A DNA stretch of 64,000 nt from Chrysomallon squamiferum (lineage: Eukaryota; Mollusca; Gastropoda; Neomphalida; Peltospiridae): contig CM022670.1 of the NCBI GenBank assembly GCA_012295275.1, forward strand, positions 26,077,244 to 26,141,243, written 5' to 3'. Shown here in pieces: positions 1-11,820 of this stretch; position 1 is the first letter of the stretch, and the number at the start of each line of letters is the position of its first letter. The position numbers were made by a program, and so were the translations under genes. The notes beneath the pieces were generated by a model, which searched no databases, was not told the origin of the DNA, and saw only the letters and a list, made by a program, of their open reading frames with translations.

Positions 1-122
1 TTATCATTTCAGTACATTTCAAACCACTGTATAAAGCTTCCACAACATTAGTACATAATCTAAACTGTAATGTGAATGTTGAGCTAGCATAAGTTATAAA
101 CTTTTTGTATTTGTATTCAAAG

Positions 123-293
123 GCAATAGAGAGAATGCAGGAGTATAAAAAGACACAAAAAGATGAGGAAAATGCAGAAGACAGAAGGTCATATCAAGGT
201 ATTCAGCAGAGGCTGAGAGAAGTTCGACAGGCAGCCATGTCTGACCAAGCAGGGATTAATTTGGATCAGGGAAGTGAGAGTTCTGAAGTTACT
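123..293 (+). CDS. PCM1: PCM1 exon (first in window), coiled-coil segment
   Basis: The acceptor is CAAAG before 123 and the donor GTAAGT begins at 294. The exon starts and ends in phase 0 and encodes 57 residues beginning AIERMQEYKKTQKDEE. It is rich in Lys, Glu, Gln and Arg in a pattern suited to a coiled coil, then turns Ser/Glu-rich. The ATG at 105 lies in the intron and is not a start. Confidence 0.85.
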
Positions 294-3200
294 GTAAGTT
301 TGCACAACAAAAATTAATTAGCAGATAATAAATTTGTCTGACCAGATGGTGTTTTTTTTACTTAAAAATAAAAATGTTAAAAATAAAAAATAAAAAAATA
401 ACTTATTTTAATTCTTTTTTTTCATTTATTTAAAAACATTTGTCATTAACTGTCATTATTTATTAGTTAGAATTTATTTATAACTTACTATAATTAAACA
501 AATAACTGATTGTATTATTTCAGGCAATCCTAATTTATTCTATGATTTACATCTACACAAACAATGATAAACTTAATTAATATAAATAGCATTATACTTA
601 ATAAAACATTTTATTTTTTTTATTGTAATACAGTTTTTAATCAGCATGAAAGATTTTGACTGAGTTACAATATTTAACCTTGGAAAATCAAATAAAAACT
701 AGACTTCTTTTTTTTTGTTATGTGACTAATAATTCGACAATACAAATAGGTTTGGCTGTTTATTTCAGTATCCACGTATTGATACAGCACAACTGGATCA
801 GCAGATAAAGAGCATCATGACTGAAGTGATTCCTGTTATCAAGGAGCACATGGATGACGTCTGCTCACCACAGCTGCTTGCTTACATCAAACGACTTGTT
901 CTTTCTCTCACCAAACAACATGACACTGGACAGGAATTCACACACTTCTTTCACAGGCAGCTTGGTTCCATTCTTCAAGACTCCATGGCAAAATTTGAGG
1001 GCAGAAAGTATGTAGCTCTATTAATTCTGAATATTCTCAGTAAATAATTTTTTACTTTGTTAATACTGATTCTAGTTTCAGTTTTTGTTTACTAAATGCA
1101 AAGGATCTTAAAATAATGTTTATTTTGTTAATATTGATGTTTTTCAGTTTTGGTTTACTAAGTAATCATTTTATTGAAATAATTTCAGGATGCGAGAATG
1201 TGGTGAAGAGATTTTGGTAGAAACATCAGAGGTACTTTTTAATGAATTAGCCTTCCTGCGACTTATGCAAGATCTTCATCAGCCAGTCAACTTGGCAGAC
1301 AAACTTGTAGGAAAGACTTGGTTTCAGGTATTATTTTATTTATTATCTTTTTTAATAAGTATCAGAAAAAATTCAGATAATTATGTTTTAAATTCAATAC
1401 TGACATTTCTGAACTATTTTAATAGTTATAAGATACACTTTCTAGATCAAGGAAAAGTGATTACAGTTTTTATTATCATAAACCTTTTTGATTTAAGATG
1501 TTGAAAAAGCACTTTCATTTTTTGTTATAGTCTGACCAGCCACTATCAAACAGTAAGGAAATGGCAGAGTTAGTTGGAGAAAATTCTGATGGCAAAGAAT
1601 CGTCAGAAGACATGACTGATGAAGAAGGTGTGGACACAAATCTGAGAATGAATTTCAATGAGGAGGAAGATCTTGGCAAGGTAATCATTGACAGCAAGCA
1701 AGTGAAGAAACTAAACAACAACCAAAAAATACATAATAATAAAAAAAATATTAATAAAGTATAGTTTATTATTTCACATTGTTTTGATAGACAGTGCTCT
1801 TAACATCCTCAGTAATTTTAAAAAGAAATGAAATTTATGACTGATGAGAAATTTTGGTGTGCAGAATAATCTGTCTAATGATCATTAAAAACACTTCATT
1901 AAGAATTGTTTTGTATTCCAAGTGAAGTTTCTTTATGTTTCAAGAGTAGAATGTGTTTCACTCTGACTAAGGACATTTTTTTCTGTTTAGTCATTAATTT
2001 TTCAACATTTTTAAGCAAATATTTTTCTTTGTTTATACTGGTATCAGTTGATACATAAACAGTTTTATTATGTAGCTAAATATTAATATTTGTTATACAG
2101 GAACGTGATGATGAACTTGCTAATGAAATGACTTACCAAGATACTGATAAAGATGATGAATCCTATCAAAGTTCTGGACTCAAAATAGAATTGGCTCCAA
2201 GTGAAACTAAGCCTTTTACCAGGTTTGTGCATTAGTATTTATTTGTCATAAATTATTATATTTTTCACAGCCTTGGAATATATTATTCATAGATGAATGT
2301 TTAGAATGATAACAGAATAAAAATGCTGTTTCATGTAACTTTTGAACTTACTTAATTTAAACAAATAGAAGGGTGGCAGATTAATATCCAGAATTAAGAA
2401 ATGTTTCATTTTAAAGGAGCGTTTCAGAATTAAAATGTTATCTTGGCCTGGTTATTGATGTGTAAGTATTGCAGTTTATATGTGTCTGAATTTGTTTTCA
2501 GAATTGGCAGTGATGAAGATGATGATGAGGCTGATGAGTCTCAGAGCATGGAGGATCCCTCTGAAACTGCCGTCTCTCGTGATGCCAAACTAGAGCACAC
2601 TACCCCACAAGATACAGTGGAAGCTGAGGTCAAAGTACAACCTCCTACGCCCCATGAATCATCTTCCCAGGAAGATGGAATTCAGAACAGTGCCCAAGTT
2701 TCATCATCACCAAGCTGTGATGCAGATGGCACAGTCTCAGAAGTTAGTCCAACTGCTGGTGGTGAGGAAACTGGGACAGGCACTGATAATGTAACAGAAA
2801 CTAATCCATCAAGTGATGCCTCACCTCAAAAAGAAGAAAAAAGTCCTGTTCAAGTAAGAGTTAGACAGTTCTATATTAAATTAATGAGTACTCTGAATTA
2901 ATATTTTAGTGAATTGATTTTATTATTATGTTTGTCTGAAATGAAATTATTAACCACTTTTCAAATTTGTTTTCATTAAACATTTTTTTTTTAAATTAAG
3001 GTTAATGGAGAGATTGAAGAAGAATTAGAAATTGATGATTTGCCAGCATCTTTAAACATTGATGGTCCAGTAAGCATTATTTACATGTTCTGTTTTACCT
3101 ACTATGTCAAAACTTTTTTTTATAAAAATGTAAAAGAATTTTTCTTTATCAATAATTACATATTTCATTTGAAATATAAATCTTATTCACATTATTTTTC

Positions 3201-3617
3201 ATGAGAGGGTAGAGTCATATTAATCAATAAATAACACTGATTTCTCACAAGAGTAATGTGAAAATTGCCACATTGAAAGACCATTTTTGACCATCAATTT
3301 AGGGTCTTAATGATAAATTCTCAAACACTTGTTATATGTTAAAATATATCCGGGAATATTTTTGTCTATATGAGTTTCAGAATTCATTTATTCTTGGTAA
3401 ATGAAATAAGTATCCAGTGTTCATACCATTTACAGCAACACAGTGCAAAAGCATTCAGGATTTTGTCATCTTTCTGTTCTTGTTTCAGCCTGATTTAGCT
3501 AAAATGTTAGATGAAGAAGAAAAAGAAATAACTGGTCCAGAAGCAATTCTCTTAGAATTAGACTCTAGCAATGAACAAGCTGGTGATGGAAATGCCATTA
3601 AAGATCCAGGTATCTGA
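123..3617 (+). CDS. PCM1: PCM1 (pericentriolar material 1), C-terminal part, spliced, 5' end outside the window
   Basis: PCM1 is the scaffold of centriolar satellites, the cytoplasmic granules that feed proteins to centrosomes and cilia. Eight exons are seen: 123-293, 769-1007, 1189-1327, 1531-1680, 2101-2222, 2502-2853, 3001-3069 and 3489-3617. Each intron is GT-AG and the phases (0,2,0,0,2,0,0) join into a single frame of 456 residues ending in TGA at 3615-3617. The segment from 769 to 1327 matches the conserved PCM1 C-terminal domain, with motifs such as KEHMDDVCSPQLL, FFHRQLGSILQDS and SEVLFNELAF that I recognise from vertebrate PCM1. The rest is acidic and Ser-rich, as in the family's tail. 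Vertebrate PCM1 is about 2000 residues, so roughly the last quarter is present; the upstream coiled-coil region lies left of the window. The identification is firm; exact exon ends are read from splice consensus only. Confidence 0.93.
769..1007 (+). CDS. PCM1: PCM1 exon, conserved C-terminal domain core
   Basis: The acceptor is TATTTCAG and the donor is GTATGT at 1008. The exon enters in phase 0 and leaves after two bases of a Lys codon. It encodes the most conserved stretch visible here, including VIPVIKEHMDDVCSPQLL and FFHRQLGSILQDSMAKFEG, which correspond to the PCM1 C-terminal domain of vertebrates. Confidence 0.93.
1189..1327 (+). CDS. PCM1: PCM1 exon, end of conserved domain
   Basis: The acceptor is AATTTCAG and the donor is GTATTA at 1328. 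The first base completes the Lys codon of the previous exon, giving GRK then MRECGEEILVETSEVLFNEL. The family has an equivalent acidic CGE(D/E)xLVE.SEVLFNELAF run. The exon ends in phase 0 after a Gln codon. Confidence 0.92.
1531..1680 (+). CDS. PCM1: PCM1 exon, acidic linker
   Basis: The acceptor is TTGTTATAG and the donor is GTAATC at 1681. The exon is symmetric (phase 0 to 0) and 150 bases long, so it could be skipped without a frameshift. It encodes an acidic, Ser-rich, low-complexity segment with ESSEDMTDEEG and FNEEEDLG. Confidence 0.85.
2101..2222 (+). CDS. PCM1: PCM1 exon, acidic linker
   Basis: The acceptor is TTATACAG and the donor is GTTTGT at 2223, a weaker donor. The exon enters in phase 0 with ERDDELANEMTYQD and leaves after two bases of an Arg codon, which the next exon completes. 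Confidence 0.82.
2502..2853 (+). CDS. PCM1: PCM1 exon, long Ser/Thr/Glu-rich disordered segment
   Basis: The acceptor is TTGTTTTCAG and the donor is GTAAGA at 2854. The exon completes Arg and then reads IGSDEDDDEADESQS followed by about 100 residues rich in Ser, Thr, Pro, Glu and Gln, with no aromatic residues to speak of. It looks disordered and probably phosphorylated, which fits the poorly conserved linker in PCM1 tails. The upstream ATG at 2443 is intronic. Confidence 0.87.
3001..3069 (+). CDS. PCM1: PCM1 small exon (23 codons)
   Basis: The acceptor is a T-rich tract ending TTAAG and the donor is GTAAGC at 3070. The 69-base exon is symmetric (phase 0 to 0) and encodes VNGEIEEELEIDDLPASLN. 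The (D/E)DLP.L pattern has a counterpart near the C-terminus of vertebrate PCM1. Its short symmetric form makes it a possible cassette exon. Confidence 0.78.
3489..3617 (+). CDS. PCM1: PCM1 terminal coding exon
   Basis: The acceptor is TTGTTTCAG. The exon reads PDLAKMLDEEEKEITGPEAI and, if not spliced again, stops at TGA 3615-3617 after KDPGI. Vertebrate PCM1 ends in a similar acidic helix (ADLxxKMxEEE...) followed by a short tail. A GTATCT donor at 3610 overlaps the last codons, so the C-terminus may differ if the downstream exon at 3984 is used. Confidence 0.85.
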   Translation, partial: PDLAKMLDEEEKEITGPEAILLELDSSNEQAGDGNAIKDPGI

Positions 3618-3868
3618 AACAAACTCCACCATAATTTTATATGTGTTGATATACTTCAGATTATATACTCTACTTTCATGTTAAACATAGCAACCAACCT
3701 TAATGCATTTTTAAGTATCATTTTATTCATTTTTTCAACTGTATACATCTTAGTGTACAAGTAGTGTTTTGAAAAACATTTCAGATGATTATTATTAAAA
3801 TTAATGCATGAAGTCTGTTTTATGTACTTAAACCCTTATCCAGTCATTGAAATGGAAACCTTAAAATT

Positions 3869-3892
3869 CATACATATACATACATACATACA

Positions 3893-3922
<30 letters not shown>
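3869..3922. repeat. (CATA)n microsatellite
   Basis: About 13 nearly uninterrupted units of CATA lie just upstream of the possible last PCM1 exon acceptor. Confidence 0.95.
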
Positions 3923-3923
<1 letters not shown>

Positions 3924-3983
3924 TATATATTAATCATTCAGTGGCTGACTCAGCAAAGATACTTTTTTTTTTAATTATTTCAG

Positions 3984-3997
3984 ATTCCTTAGCATGA
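3984..3997 (+). CDS. PCM1: Possible alternative last coding exon of PCM1
   Basis: A strong acceptor (long T tract followed by AATTATTTCAG) precedes 3984. Joining it to the possible donor after 3609 gives KDP then D-S-L-A and TGA at 3995-3997, changing only the last few residues. Supporting this are the quality of the acceptor and the in-phase join; against it is the modest donor. Both ends may be used. Confidence 0.4.
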
Positions 3998-5323
3998 AGA
4001 ACATTATTTTGAAGTTTTTTTAACTGTTCCACTTGATTTCACAGACTGTTTTGATGTTCATTGAATTAATCTAGCCAAGTGCACATTGTTATTGTACTTA
4101 GTTCACTGTAAATTTATATTAAGATGAGAAAACCCACCTTTTGATCATTAAAACTTATTGAGGTTCATATGCATTGAAAGTATGAAAACTATATCAATAA
4201 TAATAATACATTTAAAACAATAATTATTAATTGTATCCTTTTTTATATCTTTTTAAGTTTGAACAAAAATATAATATATATTTCTTTTTATTTTCTGCTA
4301 TTCACAATTAATTATTGTTTGAGGAAAAATTCATTGTTAATGATAATTTAAAGCAGATGATCTGGTAAAAGGCTCAGTTTTTAATTCTTTTATGAATTTC
4401 ATCTCTTTTTATACTTTCATCTATTTGCAGAAATGAATAATTAATTGAAGATGTTGTTTCTTTTAGTAAGGAAAAACAAAGAAAAAAATCTATAAATGGA
4501 ACAAAATTAAATGCATCTGTAGATATAAATTAATATTTACAATCAAAAAGTGAGAATAGTCTGAATAGTGATGGTTTTAATCAGTGTAGGGTTGTATACC
4601 TCTGTATGTATTTATTAAGTAAAAAGATCAGAAATATCTTTAAAATAAAACCATAGTGGACAAATGTTAATTATGTTTGTAACAAGATTAGCTTGGTTAT
4701 CAGGTGGTTGAACTTTTTGCTACTGCTGTAATATATTAAAAATTAAAATACTGCTGCTGATATACCAAAACATAAAGCACACAGTTATTTTCTTTTATTT
4801 GCTGCTGTAGATGTAAAATTAATAGATGCAGTTTTTACATTTAACCTGTACATAAAACACTGGTATGGAGGCCGAATCTTGTTTGCTATCCAACGATCTG
4901 TTTCAAAATATTCTAAAAGGAAAAGTTTTTTTGCAGTTTGTTTTCACTGTCTTCACTCAAGATCTTGGTCTGTAATCATAAATATAGGAGTTTTTCTGTT
5001 CTTTGTGCTTAGTTTAGCATGTAGATAAACACAATAAATATTTTTATATGATTCAGAATATTGGTGATGCAGACTACTTTTGTCGTTCATGCATTTTATT
5101 GAACTGTGTCAAGTTTGAAATACACTGTACTCATTTTTATCTTTATATGCTATAAGATTTCAGTCATGCATAGGTACTATAACTCTTAAGAATTCATTTA
5201 ATTTGTGCGAAATAATGCATTTCTACCAAAAATAAATAATAGTCCTAAATATAAAGTATCTACTATTTCAAGATTTTTAAAAATTTATTTTTATTTTTAA
5301 ACTTTATTAGCAAATAATAAAAA

Positions 5324-5324
<1 letters not shown>

Positions 5325-5377
<53 letters not shown>
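5325..5377. repeat. (ATA)n microsatellite
   Basis: About 17 uninterrupted AAT triplets, downstream of PCM1. Confidence 0.95.
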
Positions 5378-5379
<2 letters not shown>

Positions 5380-8012
5380 TTAAATTAAATTAAATAAAGG
5401 AAAAAAATAATTTTTTTCATACAAAATACAAGATATTTTAATCTATCATTTTCATGAAAAATTACTACTAATCATAATTAAATCTTGTTCTAATAACTTG
5501 TATTTTAGAATTTTGTGTTTGTAAAGATGGTTGTATGATTACTGGTTAAGGTTTTCCACTGACAGTTGACATTCCACAAATTAATAAAATGTAATGTAAA
5601 AATGTGTTGCAGTTTGTTTAATAAACATACATACATGCATAATTTATGTTCCTATTTGCTGTTTATATTTGAAATAAAAGTTAATTACAGAAATAAAAAC
5701 ATGTAATTATGTTTCAGTTGTGAAGTTAATGTATTTTAATTACACCTTATATTATGAAGTTCAGAATGTTGCCTAGAAAAGACCATTATCAAAAAGTTAA
5801 GACATAATGGCATTACTATATTTGTTAATGCATGTGATTGTTCAGGTAGAGAAAAAATACAACAAAAATCCCTATAATTATTTAGTTGTGTTTTAACTCC
5901 ATTATAGTTTTAATCCATGAATCTGTATCATATTTAACACTATTAAAAGAATGAATATTTTTGTCTTCAAGGACCTCTTTATGATTGTTGTAAAATGATT
6001 TTGAATGATAATTTATTTTTATTGTTAATAGTATTAAATAATTAAAAATAATCTTTTTGAAAATAACTTCACTCTGAATGATTAACACTCCTTCGGAATT
6101 GACAAATTTTATACCAGTTTATATTAGTGAGTGGAAATGATATATTTTGGCTAAAGAAATGATTGTATTCTGTGATATTCATATAAAAGTTATTCAAATA
6201 TTCACCAGTTGTTTAGTTAATTAGTACTGTTGATTTAGCAAATATAAATTAACTGAATTTTATAAACTTGTGAACTGAAATGAAGTGGTTGTGTTTTTAA
6301 CATTATGTTCAAACTGCACATTTTAGCCAGAATTGTATGGATATTTTTGTACTTTGTAACAAGATGTTCCGATTGGCTTTCTTTCTTTATTTTGGTGCCT
6401 GAATTATCCAGTAATTTCCATGCCAATACTGACAGTTTTAAATAAATATAAACTTCACTGATAGAGATAATAACCATTCTCTCATTTTGTATGAAACAAG
6501 TACAAAAGAAAAAATTTCTTTGAGAAAATCTTGAATGACATTTTTGTGAAAAGAATCAAATAAGATACATGTTTGTTTTTGGGGTATTGTATAAATTCCA
6601 TTAAAAGTATATTAAATATAAGCCATGGTGATTGTGTATTTACAGTATAAATTTATAATAATCTTAAATTTTAAAAATTAAAATAGAAAATTAATATTTT
6701 TTGGGGTGTTGGTTTTGAAAGAAAGGAGAGAGCTAATGTTACAGGTTATTAATCAAAGTATAATTACAATATTTATCTTATAATTTTTATTTTATAGACT
6801 ATTTTCTACATTTATTTTTCAGAAGAATAAAATAATTCTATACCTACTGTTAAAATGTATCTGTATTTTCAAATGTAAATTAGATGGATCAGTTTCTTTT
6901 TATGAGTTCCTTAATTATTGTTCAAAGTTATTAATTTGTTGTTACATAGTTCAGAATTGTCATCATTAATTTATAAGGCAACATATTTTTATTACTTTTT
7001 GTTAAATACATTTTTGGAACGTTTGTAAATTAGATCAGTAAAAATATAACAGTGAATGTAAAATAATTTAAAAAAAAGAAAAAACATTCAAAACTAATGT
7101 TCCATAAATGAACATTTTCTGAATCTTGTGATTTCAAGAATTATTTTGTTTTGTATTTAATAATTACAGTTCTGTTATAACATTTCACTGTAAGAAATTA
7201 GCATTTCATCATTGTATTTGTGCAGATACTGAAACATCAAAAATATAACTTTATGCCATTGTGCTTCAGAATTCCATCCATCTTATGTGTTGTTCACCAT
7301 CTTTGAACATGGGAGATGTGTGTATATGTTTCTGTGTTTATGCACAGACACACACACACACACACGTATATTTTAACTGTTCTGTCTTGTACATTTCTGA
7401 TTTTCACATTTCATTATCAAAATGACAGTTGCATGCCCAAAACCATTCATGATCATTAAAATGAAGACTGATGAAAATTAAAAAAAAAAAGATATTTTCC
7501 ACTGTGTATCATAATAACAATATAATTAGACAGACCAAGTACCATGCTTCATGACATTTAGATTTCTTAGTGTGTAGTGGCAATAACTGGACAAATGTAT
7601 GCAAAATCAAATGTTTAACTTGTTATGTACTTAAATATTTTAGTATATTGACACTATAAATTAATATAATGAAACTTGTGTTGTGTTTTTGGCTTTCACA
7701 ATAAAATTCACTGTATTCAGTCTGCCAGCATATATGTTTGTGTTTATTTACTTAATTACTTGTTTATTTTTCTTATCTTTAACTACATGGTGAAGATTCT
7801 TAAATATACTAAAATAATTTTTTTACACACACACACATATATATATATATATACACACACACACATACATATACATACATGACAGCCATTGCATCAATTC
7901 AGTTTCCAAATATATTGACTTGCCATAATACTGAATCTTTGCATTTGACAGCATCAGTATACATTTTTGAACTATGTACATTATGTTGAAATACTCAGAC
8001 AATTCAAAATGC

Positions 8013-8015
8013 TTT

Positions 8016-8045
<30 letters not shown>
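8013..8045. repeat. (TTTA)n microsatellite
   Basis: About eight TTTA units. Its complement motif recurs as (AAAT)n at 8938-8977. Confidence 0.9.
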
Positions 8046-8047
<2 letters not shown>

Positions 8048-8937
8048 CCGTATACAATTTTTGGCATTTTTAGAATTAAAGCTATATAGATTTAAAAACT
8101 GGCACTAGGCATGGAAATCAAGACAGACTTGTACAAAGTTTCTGGTGACTCGGTATCTGTTTAAAATAAATTTCAAAATAAAACAACATACGACTCATTT
8201 TAAATATATGTGCATCAACAGAGATTTATTTTTTAAAATGTGTTCTGTGACATGAACATTGATCAATAACAGCAGGAGTTATGTATTTCATTTAATAAAA
8301 TATTCAAAGCAGTGCTTATGGTTTCTCATCGATGCAGAAACATTTATATTTGTAATCTATCAATGCTCCAGAAAGTAAGACAAAGATGAGCGGGTATCAG
8401 TGATTATCGTAATATGAAAAAAAAAAAATAATAATAATAAAAAAATGTATATGTGTGTGTATATATGTATATATATATATAGATAGATAGATTAAAATAA
8501 TAATAATAAAGTAAATAATTGAAATAATAAATAATGAAGGAAAGAAGGAAGATAATTAGATAAATTACTATATATTTTAGAAATGTAAATAATATAAATA
8601 TGTCTCCTTCAAGTGTGCAAACATGTACTGGTCAGTCAAATATGTGGTATAGTTTGTTTTAAAAATACTTCTCAAAATTCAATCTAAATATTACTTTAAT
8701 ATATATATATATATATCCAATATATTTTATGTACAAAGCATAAATAGAGTCTTAAAATAGATAAACAAATAAAATGCTGTTATGGCGCACTTTTAATAAT
8801 AATATTTTAATTTGTTTTTCTTCTTTTTTATTTTATTTTTTTATTATTATTAAAATTGTTTATGAGAGTTAAAAATTAAAACAAAAAATATCTCTGACAT
8901 AAAATTATCCCAGCGATTTCATATCGAGTAGAACAAA

Positions 8938-8977
8938 ATAATAATAATAAATAAATAAATAAATAAATAAATAAATA
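8938..8977. repeat. (AAAT)n microsatellite
   Basis: About nine ATAA units, lying just 3' of the minus-strand membrane protein frame. Confidence 0.9.
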
Positions 8978-9166
8978 TTAACAATTAAAAGGTTATTATT
9001 CCGAAGAGCGTTAAGCGAAAATAAAAATAAGCATAAATAAAAGGTTTTCGAACCGGCATCAATAATATGAAACTATCCCAAAGGCTCATGTTAGATTTGA
9101 AAAATGTTTAATTATAATAATAATTATGGTGATGGCGATGATGATGTCATACAGTGAGTGCCGTCA

Positions 9167-9820
9167 TCAGTATCTTCGACCGCTTCTAGTTCTTTTCGCA
9201 AGAAATTTATCACTCTCCAGATTCAACGCTTCCGTTTTTGTTTTTTGATTCGTTTTTCCGACCATACTTAATATTCGTTTCCACAAAGACAGCGACGTTT
9301 CTTTGTTATTGGTTTTGTTTTTAGAAAAATAACTTAAACGAGCGATAAAAAGAAAGAAAATCGACAAACATGAAGCATCGAAAAGGTTCTGATTTAAAAC
9401 GTCACTGAAAACAGGTACGTGTGTGTACAGATTGATTATCTGAAGTAAATACGAAATAGCATTTCCAAAACCTGAATAAATCTTCATAAATATTCCCAAA
9501 AACCATAACTGTCTGTGCATAGTGCAATCAACTCCATAAATATCATAGCAGATTTGTATAATGAATATTAAAATAACCGAAGCGGCGAATATAAATAACC
9601 AGACAGGTAGTGAGAATAAATCGAAGTCCGAAAAATATCTGCACTTGTTATCCATGTTATTGTAATACTGATTTTTGCATCCACTTTTGGAGCCATTAAT
9701 CCATACGTCAGTGAAGCTAACAACAAATTTCGTTCCAATGCAAACGCAAATATCGAGAATAATATCTTTCTTATAAATAATAAGTGCAGTCAGTATCAAA
9801 ATGAAAACTAAATTTCCCAT
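9167..9820 (-). CDS. Unrecognised intronless multi-pass membrane protein, 217 aa
   Basis: This is the longest uninterrupted frame in the window that is not low complexity. The start codon has a good eukaryotic context (A at -3, G at +4). Hydrophobic stretches lie at roughly residues 3-16 (or 19-38), 70-92, 104-128 and 145-165, so about four membrane passes are likely. The loop before the second stretch has an N-G-S glycosylation site at Asn42 and Cys48/Cys60, a pair that could form a disulfide. The last 50 residues are basic and end KRTRSGRRY. A four-pass layout with a Cys pair in the first loop recalls the claudin/PMP22 shape, but I see no family signature and make no assignment. The frame sits in a CpG-richer block unlike the introns around it, and a CRE lies 63 bases upstream. 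A variant poly(A) signal ATTAAA (minus strand, 9107-9112) lies about 55 bases past the stop. An acceptor-like CTTTCAG sits about 20 bases 5' of the ATG, so an upstream untranslated exon is possible. It may be a lineage-specific gene or an old retrocopy. Confidence 0.55.
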   Translation of the reverse strand: MGNLVFILILTALIIYKKDIILDICVCIGTKFVVSFTDVWINGSKSGCKNQYYNNMDNKCRYFSDFDLFSLPVWLFIFAASVILIFIIQICYDIYGVDCTMHRQLWFLGIFMKIYSGFGNAISYLLQIINLYTHVPVFSDVLNQNLFDASCLSIFFLFIARLSYFSKNKTNNKETSLSLWKRILSMVGKTNQKTKTEALNLESDKFLAKRTRSGRRY

Positions 9821-9882
9821 GTTATAACAGTATTGCTGAAAGGGACTACGAAATGCGTTAACGTCTTTGAACTGCGTGGATG

Positions 9883-9890
9883 TGACGTCA
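9883..9890. promoter_or_regulatory. Perfect CRE palindrome TGACGTCA
   Basis: The full cAMP-response-element palindrome lies 63 bases upstream of the minus-strand ATG at 9820, in a CpG-containing stretch. CRE sites this close to a start commonly bind CREB/CREM/ATF proteins. The motif is certain; its function is inferred from position. Confidence 0.6.
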
Positions 9891-9899
9891 TTAACATTC

Positions 9900-11800
9900 A
9901 GAGGAGAATAATTAATATATTCATTTTCTCATACAGTATCCTTGTTCTTTAATGATATTATTTTTTATTAAAAGTAAACAGTAGCTCTCTGACTGAAATA
10001 TTTACCTGAGGTGTAGTGGATCATTAGATTAATCCGTCAATGTGTACATGTTTTTTGAAATCATTCCTATTCCTGAGAAAACATGAAGGATTTATTACAA
10101 TAATTTCCACTCTTTAGAAAGGAGGCCATAACATCGAAATATAGCCTGAGTGATTTTTTAATTTTTAATTTATTTAATTTGTTTGTTTTTTGGTTTTTTT
10201 TTTTTTTTTTTTAATTTATATAAATATGCATATGTTCTAATTTATATCAAATTTAGAGTTATACTAAATAAACTTATTTCGTTATATATATATATATATA
10301 TATAAAAAAAATAACATTTTTATTTTTAAATTTGGAGAAATAACTCGAAACAATTTAGCTGTAATATTAAATGTATATCACGATATTAGAGTTATATGTA
10401 GATACCACAATTTCATACCTAAATTACATATTGCTATAGTGTAGATACCAAAAATACTAACTAAAATACAGATCACTGAAGACATCGAAACCTAGCATGA
10501 TCATAGACAGCCCGAGTTTTAAACTGATACGATTAACATTTATTAAATATTAGGATGTCATGTTTTAAAATAAACTATATTGTATTTTTAATTTACATCT
10601 AACCGATTTTGAGGGAAAGATAATTACATAGTTTACAAGGCGAGTTCTGCTTCTCTGTTGCATAAAATACATTAAAAAAACTTCTTAAGACCAAAAACAA
10701 TGGCGTAGGATTGATTGTGTGTATGTGTGTGCGTGTGTGTGTTTGTTTGAGTAAAATCAAATAATTAAAGTACTGAATTATTATTGTTGTTGGTGGTGGT
10801 GTTTTTGTATGTCCAATGAAGATTTAAAAATAAATAATTTAAAATCATTATTAATTTTATTTTATTTAATTTCACATAATCTTATCTTATTAATATTTTC
10901 TTCTTCTTCATATAAATATAAATAAATATATTAAAAACAGCAACCAATATAGCCTTTATAAATAAATAAATAACATTAAAAAAAATTGAAAGAAAATAAT
11001 ATAATTAAACAAAATAATAAATAAAACAAAACTAAGTAAACGAACGAACGAATAAACAAACATAAATTTAAAAAAAAAAAAAAAAAAAAATGTTTCAGCT
11101 ATGATAAAACTGATAACGAATGAGGGAAATATGTATCTTCACTGGAAATAAAAGTCCACTAAAACATCGTCAGCCTAGTGTTTATATTTATCCGTATAAA
11201 AGTTGCCTGACAACGACCCGCTAATAATCGTATATTCAAATTAACATGGCTGAATGCTTCTAACGGCTTTTCCCACCTACTTAATATCCTTTTAAAACGT
11301 ACCCACTTGTCTTTTCTGAACATAAAAGACAGACATGTAACATACTGTATGTTATAGACAGAATGAAAGAGTCTACTGAAGTTAATTCAGTGTAGAAATT
11401 CTACACATAGTATATATTCGCACAGAGAAGATTATTGGGTAGCTTGTCACTTTTGTTATTTTCAGTAATATACTTTTGTATACTTCTAGATTTTTTTTTT
11501 TTTTTTTTTACTATTATTCGCTTTTTTATGCTTGGCTTGGCATGTACCTAATGAAATAGCCGTAATCATTAATAAGTAAAAATGAAAACTTTTGTATTAT
11601 CTTTGAAACAATGCTGTACTGCTTCGTTAGTTTTCGAAATTCTTCTTCCAAGTACATCACAAAGATGCATTATGATAGACTCGACAATAGATCTTTAATG
11701 GGCGCAATGTTTATCGAAGATGTTTTGTGTATATTAATCGATTTTTTAACATTTTACATCTATATTAATAAGCATTTTATATAGTTTACATAAAGCTGAT
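9900..11800. other. Intergenic stretch with simple repeats, no gene seen
   Basis: No plausible coding exon was found. It contains poly-T near 10195-10213, (AT)n near 10285-10304, a GTGT tract near 10720-10745, a TTGTTGTTGG tract near 10785-10800 and poly-A near 11069-11091. Confidence 0.5.
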
Positions 11801-11820
11801 TATATCTGCATGAAGCAAGA

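Larger units (their letters stand above)
3998..8900 (+). other. PCM1 3'UTR and/or intergenic AT-rich DNA
   Basis: No coding exon was found here. Several AATAAA hexamers occur, for example at 5033-5038 and 5620-5625, so the PCM1 3'UTR could end at more than one place. CpG dinucleotides are scarce, as in the PCM1 gene body. The stretch holds an (ATA)n tract at about 5325-5377, short CA and TA/CA tracts near 7347-7365 and 7825-7875, and (TTTA)n at 8013-8045. The short open frames are chance products. Confidence 0.5.
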
